Source of the DNA: Corynebacterium yonathiae
GTDB lineage: Bacteria; Actinomycetota; Actinomycetes; Mycobacteriales; Mycobacteriaceae
Assembly: GCF_027570195.1 (NCBI RefSeq)
Contig: NZ_JAKMUZ010000013.1
Coordinates: forward strand, 1-64,000
DNA length: 64,000 nucleotides
Direction of reading: 5' to 3'
Under the pieces are notes generated by a model. It saw nothing but the letters and a program-made list of their open reading frames with translations. It ran no database searches and was not told the DNA's origin. The stretch's first letter is position 1. Each line of letters opens with the position of its first letter. A program made the position numbers and the translations under genes. Positions 24,924 through 32,088 of this stretch are shown here, one piece after another.

Positions 24924-25663
24924 GCCTCGCACTGGTTATATTCCTAGTAGTAGTCGTTGGCTCGACTCTCCAACGGGTCTCGGGAATGGGGCTTGGTCTT
25001 ATTGGTGGCCCCATACTGATGCTGATCATGGGGCCAGTGGAAGGCATCTTAGTCATCAACGTTCTGGCCTGCGTTAACGCGATCCTGACTACCTATTCCG
25101 TGCGCGAGAATGTGAGCTGGAAGAAGTTCGGCCTCATAGCTCCAGTCATGGTGATCGGTTCTCTGGCCGCAGCCCTGCTTATCAGGCGTATGGATACCGC
25201 CGGACTCATGGTCGTGGTGGGTGCTGCGCTTTTAGCCGCACTGACAGTGGTGACCTTTGGAAAGAAGTTCGTCCCGCCCATGGAGGGCAAAGGCCCAGCC
25301 ATCTCCGCGGGCATTCTAGGTGGTTTTACCAATACCTTGGCCGGTGTGGCGGGTCCCGTCATCACCGTTTACGCACAAGCGGCTAAGTGGCCTCAGCATG
25401 TGTACGCCGCTACTTTGCAGCCCATATTTATTGTCGGCGGCTTCTTTTCGGTGATGACCAAGACGCTTACGGGGGCGGCGCACTTTGAAGGCTTGCCCTG
25501 GGTGATGTGGCCCGCCGGAGTGGTGGGCATGTTCGTCGGCATCTGGGCCGGCACCCGGATTTCCCAGCATGTTCCACGGGAAAAGGCCCGCATGCTCTCG
25601 CTCAGCGTTGCTGGCTTGGGGGCGGCCAGCGCATTGATCCGCGGCCTAGTGACTCTTTCTTAA
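24920..25663 (+). CDS. TSUP (TauE/SafE) family membrane transporter
   Basis: A 247-aa protein with about seven or eight hydrophobic helices and the family motifs GMGLGLIGGPILMLIMGP and FTNTLAGVAGPVITVYAQ. TSUP proteins export or import sulfite, sulfonates, thiosulfate or related organic anions; the substrate here is unknown. Start GTG 24920 lies in a GTGA overlap with the coaD stop, with AAAGGAG (24902-24908) upstream, so it is coupled to coaD. Confidence 0.85.
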   Translation: MSLALVIFLVVVVGSTLQRVSGMGLGLIGGPILMLIMGPVEGILVINVLACVNAILTTYSVRENVSWKKFGLIAPVMVIGSLAAALLIRRMDTAGLMVVVGAALLAALTVVTFGKKFVPPMEGKGPAISAGILGGFTNTLAGVAGPVITVYAQAAKWPQHVYAATLQPIFIVGGFFSVMTKTLTGAAHFEGLPWVMWPAGVVGMFVGIWAGTRISQHVPREKARMLSLSVAGLGAASALIRGLVTLS

Positions 25664-25687
25664 CCTGATATAACAGGCGCTAAAGCC

Positions 25688-25716
25688 CGCCGCGTGCTGA
25701 AGCACGCCGGATTTTT
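25688..25716. terminator. Terminator between TSUP gene and ABC importer operon
   Basis: GCGTGCT-ga-AGCACGC followed by CGGATTTTT on the plus strand. It lies between convergent genes. Confidence 0.7.
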
Positions 25717-25765
25717 CTCATAGGAAAAGCGTCGGGCTTGGACGTATAAAACCTGTGTCGTGAGA

Positions 25766-26530
25766 TTAGAGCAGCGAGGCCAGAAAGTCTTTGGTGCGTG
25801 GCTGTTGCGGGTTATCCAGCACCTCAGCTGGGCTACCGGACTCGATGACCACGCCGCCGTCCATGAAGAAGATCTTATCGGCTACTTCGCGGGCAAAACC
25901 CATCTCGTGGGTGACTACGAGCATGGTCATACCTTCGGCGGCGAGATCCTTCATGACACGGAGCACTTCGCCGACGAGCTCAGGGTCAAGAGCGGATGTG
26001 GGCTCGTCAAAGAGCATGAGCTTAGGGTCCATGGCCACTGCGCGCGCAATGGCAACGCGTTGTTGCTGGCCGCCGGAGAGCTGTACGGGGTAATTATTAG
26101 CTTTGGACGCTAGGCCGACATCCTCAAGCAGCTCCATCGCACGTGCACGGGCGGTTTCTTCCGGAATCTTTTTCACCTGCACCGGGGCTTCGATGATGTT
26201 TTCAATTACCGTGCGGTGAGGGAAGAGGTTGAAGGACTGAAAGACCATGCCGATATCGGAGCGCTGTTCGGCGGCTTCTTTTTCGCTGATCTCGTATAAG
26301 GTGCCATTCTTTTCGCGGTAGCCAATAAGCTCGCCGTCGACATACAGGCGGCCCGCAGTCGCCTTATCAAGGTGGTTGACGCAGCGCAGGAAGGTCGACT
26401 TACCCGAGCCTGAAGGGCCCAAAAGGCAAGCCACCTCGCCCGGCTGGACTTCGAGGTCGATGCCTTTTAAAACTTCGAGTTGCCCGAAGGATTTATGGAC
26501 ATTCTGTGCGGAAATCATGGGAGTAGCCAT
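25766..26530 (-). CDS. Polar amino acid ABC transporter, ATP-binding protein
   Basis: A 254-aa GlnQ-type ATPase: Walker [16 protein letters not shown]-loop in [15 protein letters not shown], signature [15 protein letters not shown], Walker [20 protein letters not shown], switch His in [14 protein letters not shown]. Its ATG overlaps the permease stop by 1 nt. Last gene of a four-gene minus-strand operon. The substrate cannot be read from the ATPase. Confidence 0.93.
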   Translation of the reverse strand: MATPMISAQNVHKSFGQLEVLKGIDLEVQPGEVACLLGPSGSGKSTFLRCVNHLDKATAGRLYVDGELIGYREKNGTLYEISEKEAAEQRSDIGMVFQSFNLFPHRTVIENIIEAPVQVKKIPEETARARAMELLEDVGLASKANNYPVQLSGGQQQRVAIARAVAMDPKLMLFDEPTSALDPELVGEVLRVMKDLAAEGMTMLVVTHEMGFAREVADKIFFMDGGVVIESGSPAEVLDNPQQPRTKDFLASLL

Positions 26531-27483
26531 TAGTTTTTAGCCTCCGAAATCACGGATACGTTGCGGGGAATGGTGCCTTCGGCGTCTGCCAGCGCTGCTA
26601 GTTGACGGCCGGTGAGCTCGCGGGTTGCACCGCGCTCAAAGCGACGCTCCAGGAAGTACTGGCCTATCATCAGCAGGGAAGTCACCACGAGGTACCAGGA
26701 TGCCGCGACCAATAGCAGCGGAATGGGCTGGAAGAGGGCGGCGGAGATATCTGTGGTGCGGCCAAAGATTTCCTCGGTATAGGGAATAGCTACTACGAGC
26801 GATGAGGTCTTGAGCAAGGAAATGAACTCATTGCCGGTAGGCGGGATGATAATACGCATGGCCTGCGGAAGAACGGTACGGCGCATGGTCATCCACCACG
26901 ACATGCCAAGTGCCTTAGAGGCTTCTTTTTGGCCTTCTGGAACGGAGGTGATGCCGGAGCGCACAATCTCAGCCATATAGGCTGCCTCATTAAGTCCCAA
27001 GCCCATCACCGCGAGGAAGAAGGCGTTGGTGAGGATCGTCTGCAGAGATACCTCGGTAAAGCCCAAGTTGATGGACTGGTAGATGGCAGAGAGCAGACCC
27101 CAAAAGACCAGCTGCACATAGATCGGCGTACCGCGGAAGATCCAGAGGAAAATCCAGGAGACGGTGCGCAGCACCGGGTTGGGAGACATACGCATAACCG
27201 CCAGCACCGCACCACCGATAACGCCTATGATCATCGACAAAATGGTGATGGCGATGGTATGTAGCGAGGCAAGTGCAATGCGCTTGTCAAAGAGGTACTG
27301 AAAATAAGTCCCCCAGCCAAAGGCCTCGTTGCGGGCGGAGGCAATGATAAACCACACGCCCATAACGATGAGCAGGCCAGCGAAGATCCAGCGCCATGGG
27401 TGGCGCAGCGGGCGCGCCTCGATCTTGGCTGGCTTTTCTTTAGGTTCGGCCTTAGCCGGTGTTGCCGCGTTCTCGTTAACCAT
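26530..27483 (-). CDS. Polar amino acid ABC transporter, permease
   Basis: A 317-aa permease of the His/Glu/Gln/Arg type. The N-terminal 30 residues are Lys/Glu/Ala/Pro-rich and cytoplasmic; one early helix (about 35-55) and a five-helix core follow, with the EAA-type loop [20 protein letters not shown]. Start ATG 27483 ([11 protein letters not shown]) has AAAGG about 7 nt upstream; an in-frame ATG at 27498 lies in the ribosome-binding site region. It overlaps the binding-protein gene by 8 nt. Only one permease is encoded, so the channel is presumably a homodimer. Confidence 0.93.
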   Translation of the reverse strand: MVNENAATPAKAEPKEKPAKIEARPLRHPWRWIFAGLLIVMGVWFIIASARNEAFGWGTYFQYLFDKRIALASLHTIAITILSMIIGVIGGAVLAVMRMSPNPVLRTVSWIFLWIFRGTPIYVQLVFWGLLSAIYQSINLGFTEVSLQTILTNAFFLAVMGLGLNEAAYMAEIVRSGITSVPEGQKEASKALGMSWWMTMRRTVLPQAMRIIIPPTGNEFISLLKTSSLVVAIPYTEEIFGRTTDISAALFQPIPLLLVAASWYLVVTSLLMIGQYFLERRFERGATRELTGRQLAALADAEGTIPRNVSVISEAKN

Positions 27484-28363
27484 TGATCGGCCTTTCATTA
27501 ATCATTGCCTGGTCTATTAATCCGTCCTCGATGCCCCAGCGGGACAAAATTTCTGCATACTCACCGGTTTCGATGAGGTGCTGGAGTGCTGCGGCAGAAG
27601 CCTTGCCCAAGTCGGAATCCTTGGGAACGGCGAAGCCATAGGGGGAGGCTTGGAACATATCGCCTACCTGCCGCATCTTTCCCTCGGAGCGATTGACCGC
27701 CCACGCTGTGACCGGGGAGTCCGCTGATAGGGCATCCGCGCGTCCCATCAGGACGGCCAGCGCGGCATTATCGCCGGTGTCATAAGACAAGACGGTGAGG
27801 TCGCCATTGCAGGCATCTTTCTTGGGGCGCACATCATCGGTTTCAGATACCGTGGTGCGCTGCACGGCAACGGTCAGGCCGCAGGGATTATCGGGGTCGA
27901 CCTTATTGGGGCCGTCTACTCGTTCGGCCCACTGGATACCAGCGTAGAGGTGGTCTACAAAGTCGAATTCGTTGCGGCGGTCTGGGTTATCCGTAAAGCC
28001 GGAAACACCCATATCGATCTGCCCCGACTGCACAGCGGGAAGGATCATTGAGAAGTCCTGCTCCAAGGGCTGGAAATCGAGCCCCAAGACACCTGCTACG
28101 GCGCGAGCTAAGTCAAGCTCGACGCCTTGGAGTGCCCCGTGAGAATCCTTGAGCTGAAATGGCGCATAGGGCGGGTTGGTGCCAGCGGTGAGAACGCCGT
28201 CGTTGTCGTCATACATGGCGGCAATCTCTGGCACTACAGAGGTGTGGGGTTCTTCCCAGCCCTCTGGGGTGGAATCTTCCTCGTTGGTGACGCATGCGCT
28301 CAAACAGAACGTTGGGATAAGAACTGCGGCGATTGTGGCGCGGCTAGAAAACGTGCGCGGCAT
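27476..28363 (-). CDS. Polar amino acid ABC transporter, substrate-binding lipoprotein
   Basis: A 295-aa family 3 solute-binding protein. Lipoprotein signal with lipobox LSAC (about residues 20-23), then NPPYAPFQLKDSHGALQGVE, which is the typical opening of these receptors, and GVSGFTDNPDRRNEFDFVD. It should be anchored to the outer face of the membrane and feed the adjacent permease. Start ATG 28361-28363 overlaps the stop of the upstream DUF368 gene by 1 nt, with AGGAG close before it. The amino acid is not predictable by eye. Confidence 0.92.
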   Translation of the reverse strand: MPRTFSSRATIAAVLIPTFCLSACVTNEEDSTPEGWEEPHTSVVPEIAAMYDDNDGVLTAGTNPPYAPFQLKDSHGALQGVELDLARAVAGVLGLDFQPLEQDFSMILPAVQSGQIDMGVSGFTDNPDRRNEFDFVDHLYAGIQWAERVDGPNKVDPDNPCGLTVAVQRTTVSETDDVRPKKDACNGDLTVLSYDTGDNAALAVLMGRADALSADSPVTAWAVNRSEGKMRQVGDMFQASPYGFAVPKDSDLGKASAAALQHLIETGEYAEILSRWGIEDGLIDQAMINERPING

Positions 28364-29199
28364 TACTCCTGCGCCGTCCTTTCCTCAATGGCGCGGGCCT
28401 TCTTCATGTCCACAAAGATGAACGCGGAAACGATCAGCGCACCGAGGATGAACATGCTGATGATGATGCCGCTGGAGGCGTCTTGGTCAGCTCCCCACGG
28501 CCATAGGGCGCGCAGAGATCCGAGCATAAAGCCTGCCATCGCCATCAAAGTAGGGGCGCGGTGGTGATCCAATAGGAAGTTCAATACCTTAATAAATGCC
28601 GCGAGGCCGCATAGCGCGCCTAGGGCGAAAATAGCGATGGTGCCCAGGTCACGGTCCGAGACTGCGCCGATGATGGGTTGATAAAGGCCCATGGTCAGAA
28701 GGATAAGTGAGCCCGAAATGCCCGGCAGAATCAGTGCGCACACGGCGATAGCGGCGGCAAAGAAGACCACGATGAGGCTGGGGTCCTCATGTGGCTCGGA
28801 AGTAAAGCCGGTGATAAAGAAAATGGCAATAGCGGCAACGACGAAGGTGATGAGCGAAGAGGGGCGCAGCCGTTCTGATTTCGACAGCATGGACAATGGT
28901 ACAAAAATGGATACGGCGACCATGCCTAAAAAGAGCGCTCCGGAAGCGGATACGTGATTATCTACAAAGTTGGAGAGGAAGGTTGACATTGCGAAAACGG
29001 CAATGAACATGCCAATGGCCACGGAGATGAGGAAGCTCCATTCGACCTTTTTGAAGCGGCCCGAAATGAGATCATTGGCATTGTGGACTGCGCGTTCATA
29101 GATGCCGACGATGAGCGCCACGGTGCCACCGGAGATTCCGGGCACGAGCTCGGCCATGCCGATAAGGGCACCGCGGATTGCGTTCAAAATGTATTGCAT
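28363..29199 (-). CDS. popT: DUF368 membrane protein, PopT-type polyprenyl-phosphate transporter
   Basis: A 278-aa protein with eight or more hydrophobic segments and the DUF368 signature ALIGMAELVPGISGGTVALI, echoed in the second half by ALILPGISGSLILLTMGLY. These two GISG loops suggest an inverted-repeat fold. DUF368 proteins (PopT) have been shown to recycle undecaprenyl phosphate across the membrane for wall synthesis; here the carrier would be decaprenyl phosphate. It is the first gene of an operon with the amino-acid ABC importer. ATG 29199 has TAGATT 8 nt upstream and no clear ribosome-binding site. Confidence 0.83.
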   Translation of the reverse strand: MQYILNAIRGALIGMAELVPGISGGTVALIVGIYERAVHNANDLISGRFKKVEWSFLISVAIGMFIAVFAMSTFLSNFVDNHVSASGALFLGMVAVSIFVPLSMLSKSERLRPSSLITFVVAAIAIFFITGFTSEPHEDPSLIVVFFAAAIAVCALILPGISGSLILLTMGLYQPIIGAVSDRDLGTIAIFALGALCGLAAFIKVLNFLLDHHRAPTLMAMAGFMLGSLRALWPWGADQDASSGIIISMFILGALIVSAFIFVDMKKARAIEERTAQE

Positions 29200-29622
29200 A
29201 AATTAAAAATCTACCTGGGTGGGGGCTTGTGCGGAGGGTGACTGGCCTAGCAAGGCGGGAGAAAAGTACCGCCGAGGGGTGGCCAGGCGAACCACTGCGA
29301 AAATGATGCATATCTTTCACTGAAAGGTGGCTTGCCACCTGCCATGGTTGGGGATGTGCTCCCCCTTACCGTAGAGGTGAAACCGTATTTAGGAATATTC
29401 TGCCAGTCTAATGCATGGCGATGCAACTATGCAGTTTAGGGCAGGATATACGGAACTTCCGGCGGGCGGAGGTCTAATGCCTAGGAAACGATAAGTTTCC
29501 CATTATTCAGTCTTGTATTCACGTGGACGTTAACTACCTGAAAGATTGACTGCCTACTATCTCCCGCGTATTCCCGTCTTTCTCCCGTGCAAACATTTCT
29601 TTCCAGTGACCAAGGACTCTCT
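29200..29622. other. Intergenic region with several short palindromes (divergent promoters)
   Basis: About 420 bp between the popT-like operon and the phosphoesterase gene, with no gene. It holds CTTTCA-c-TGAAAG (29314-29326), AGGTGGC-tt-GCCACCT (29325-29340), TGCAT-ggcg-ATGCA (29412-29425) and GGAAAC-gataa-GTTTCC (29484-29500). All are perfect small dyads and could be operators; none is followed by a T run. Confidence 0.55.
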
Positions 29623-31803
29623 ATGAAGAACCGTTTTGTCCTGCCTGCGGTGACCGCGACCGCGGTGGTAGGAAACCTCATTTTTGTGCCGGCAGCAAGT
29701 GCAGCGGAGGGCGCGCCCGAGGGGGCGTCGCCAAGCGAGGGCTCCCGCTTTAGCATCGGCGTCCTACCGGATACCCAGTTCTATTCGCGCTATTCCACCC
29801 CAGAGACCGGAAACCTGGCCCAAGCTCGCTACGGCAGCGAACCCTACTTGGCACAAACCCAATGGTTAGTGGACCATCAAGACGAGTTGAACATGGACTT
29901 CGTCACTCACTTGGGTGATGTTGTAGACCAGTGGAACGTAGAAGGCGAATGGCAGGTGGCTGATAAGGCCATGCAGGTCCTCGACGATTCGGACTTGAAC
30001 TATTCGATCCTGCCAGGCAACCACGACATGGATGTAGAGGGCGCGTGGGCTCACCCCTATAACAAGTGGTTCAGCGCTGTTCGTGCCAAAGCAGCTAATC
30101 CGGAGACCTTCCAGGAGCGCTATACCGCGGTCAATAATGACTCCGAGGCACACATCTTTGAAGCTGAGGGCCAGAAATATCTCATAGCCTTGGGTTGGCG
30201 CGCTGATGAGAAGGCTATTGTGTGGGCGCAAGGCGTAATTGATAAGCATCCAGACCTTCCGGTCATTGTGACCACTCATGAGGCGCTCAATATCGATGGT
30301 GAAGGAAACGTCTTTTATTCCGATGACTATGGCAAGGGATTGTGGGATAAGTTCATCAAAAGCAATGATCAGATCTTCCTCGTGATGGGCGGCCACCACC
30401 ACGGTGCGGGATACCGCGTAGATAAGAACGATGCCGGCCACGACGTCGTCTCCATCTTGCAGGATTATCAGATGGCCTATCAGGGTGGCAATGGCTTATT
30501 GGGTGTGCTCGAGTTTGACCTTACGGGCAAGCAGCTGGAGATGGCCGCCCTGTCACCTTGGGTGGCGCAAAAGCCGCATGAGGAGCTCACGCAGTTCGAT
30601 AAGCTCACCCTGGATGATAAGGGCGATAGCTATAGCATTCCGTTCGATTTTGAACAGCGCTTTTCCTCTTTCGCCCCGGAATTCACCGTGGGCGAGGGCC
30701 ACCAGCCGGATCTAGCGCAGCGCGCCCGTGACATCGCCGCTGAGGGCTATAGGCCTTATGCCATTGCGGAGGACGAGCTTCCCACGGGTGCGGAGGACTT
30801 TGCCCACAACGACCACACGGTATTCCACTGGCGCCCGGGCCAAGCGCGGGACAAGGACGGGCATGCGCTTGTCGATGGCGCCCCTGCCGGTCGTGGCACC
30901 ACCATCCCCGATATTGCCAGCGATTCTGGCAGCGACCTGCATCGTTCCGGTGCCATGCTAGGAGACCGCGTAACCTATAGCACCGACCATCACCCGTTGT
31001 CCTCTGATGCCGGCTCCCTCTTCTGGTCCGATCCGGCCGGCAAAGTTGGCAATGCCGAGTTCCGTACCGATAAGGGCGCGGCTGCCAATAGCGTTGATAC
31101 CGCCAAAGGCTATACCTTCGAATCCTTTGTCAAGATTCCAGAAGACTTCAACGGCGCACAGCACGGCTGGGGAAGCGCGCTCAGCCGTGACTCTGCCATT
31201 AATAAATTGGTAGACGGCTCTGATGACACGGACCCCACCGTCATGTTCGGCATCTCCAATCTCCGTGAGTTGCGTTGGTGGGCGGAGCCGAAGCAGGGGA
31301 GCGGCTCTACCGTGTGGTCCCACGAGGTTCCCAAAGATGAGTGGATGCATATCGCCGTGGTCAATGATCCGGAGCGCGATAGCGTGGAAATGTTCATCAA
31401 CGGCGCGCCCATCCTGCGCAATGCCGTAGGCGCCGAGGGGCTCCTCCCACGGGACCTGCAGTGGGTCATGGGTGGCGGTTTTGATAACCAACGCCCACAG
31501 GACCCGTGGTATGGCTGGATCGGCGAGACCCGCTTGACCCAAGGCGTCCTAGGCAAGGATGAATGGCTTACCGCCCGTGCACACAACAATGGTGACCCGG
31601 CTGATACCACACAGCCTGCCACGGATGGCTCCGCGTTGAGCTCTAGTACGAGCTCGAAGCCTGCCATCTTGGGAGCAATCCTTGGTATCGCAGGGGTGGC
31701 TGGCCTGGTAGGGCTAGCCCTGCCGCAGCTGAAGGCTTCCGTACCGCAGATTAACGCGCTCTTGCGTAAATACCACCTGCCGACTCTGCCCGAGTTGGGC
31801 TAA
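29623..31803 (+). CDS. Secreted calcineurin-like phosphoesterase with LamG-like domain
   Basis: A 726-aa exported protein. A signal peptide (MKNRFVLPAVTATAVVGN, then FVPAASAAE) precedes the metallophosphoesterase core with all metal motifs: GVLPDTQFY, THLGDVVDQW, LPGNHDMD, VTTHE and MGGHHHGAG (about residues 45-270). Residues about 440-660 look like a concanavalin-like (LamG) domain, with FVKIPEDFNGAQHGWGSALS and GDLQWVMGGGF-type strands. A Ser/Thr-rich linker, a hydrophobic helix (ILGAILGIAGVAGLVGLAL) and a short basic tail end the protein, so it is probably membrane-tethered outside. ATG 29623 has AAGGA 8 nt upstream. Substrate unknown; phosphodiester or nucleotide substrates are plausible. 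Confidence 0.87.
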   Translation: MKNRFVLPAVTATAVVGNLIFVPAASAAEGAPEGASPSEGSRFSIGVLPDTQFYSRYSTPETGNLAQARYGSEPYLAQTQWLVDHQDELNMDFVTHLGDVVDQWNVEGEWQVADKAMQVLDDSDLNYSILPGNHDMDVEGAWAHPYNKWFSAVRAKAANPETFQERYTAVNNDSEAHIFEAEGQKYLIALGWRADEKAIVWAQGVIDKHPDLPVIVTTHEALNIDGEGNVFYSDDYGKGLWDKFIKSNDQIFLVMGGHHHGAGYRVDKNDAGHDVVSILQDYQMAYQGGNGLLGVLEFDLTGKQLEMAALSPWVAQKPHEELTQFDKLTLDDKGDSYSIPFDFEQRFSSFAPEFTVGEGHQPDLAQRARDIAAEGYRPYAIAEDELPTGAEDFAHNDHTVFHWRPGQARDKDGHALVDGAPAGRGTTIPDIASDSGSDLHRSGAMLGDRVTYSTDHHPLSSDAGSLFWSDPAGKVGNAEFRTDKGAAANSVDTAKGYTFESFVKIPEDFNGAQHGWGSALSRDSAINKLVDGSDDTDPTVMFGISNLRELRWWAEPKQGSGSTVWSHEVPKDEWMHIAVVNDPERDSVEMFINGAPILRNAVGAEGLLPRDLQWVMGGGFDNQRPQDPWYGWIGETRLTQGVLGKDEWLTARAHNNGDPADTTQPATDGSALSSSTSSKPAILGAILGIAGVAGLVGLALPQLKASVPQINALLRKYHLPTLPELG

Positions 31804-31807
31804 AGCA

Positions 31808-31850
31808 AAGACCTCGGTCCCACCCGCGTGGTGGGACCGAGGTCTTTTTT
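31808..31850 (+). terminator. Strong terminator after the phosphoesterase gene
   Basis: AAGACCTCGGTCCCACC pairs perfectly with GGTGGGACCGAGGTCTT and is followed by a run of T. It also faces the convergent tRNA-Leu. Confidence 0.95.
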
Positions 31851-31855
31851 ATCTG

Positions 31856-31929
31856 TGCCCCTGGTGAGACTCGAACTCACACTGGACGGGTTTTGAATCC
31901 GTTGCCTCTGCCAATTGGGCTACAGGGGC
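31856..31929 (-). tRNA. tRNA-Leu (anticodon CAA) with short variable loop
   Basis: A 74-nt cloverleaf on the minus strand: acceptor GCCCCTG/CAGGGGC (7 perfect bp), D-arm with CCAATTGGCAGAGG, anticodon loop TTCAAAA (CAA) on a stem ACGGA/CCCGT whose last pair is A-C, a 5-nt variable region CCAGT, T-arm GTGAG-TTCGAGT-CTCAC and discriminator A. The anticodon reads TTG (Leu). tRNA-Leu normally has a long variable arm, so the class-I shape is odd. CCA is not encoded. Confidence 0.9.
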
Positions 31930-32088
31930 GCACAGTGTCAAGGCTGGCTGCCTTCGACTGTGAAAATAGTAGCGCAGGGCACCGGCGAATTCCTAATTGG
32001 GTAAGGGGTAGTGGGGGAATCCCCACGTCATCCGGTAAATGTGCACCAAGGTGTTCGGATATCGGCTCGCTTCTCTAGTATGGGGCAA

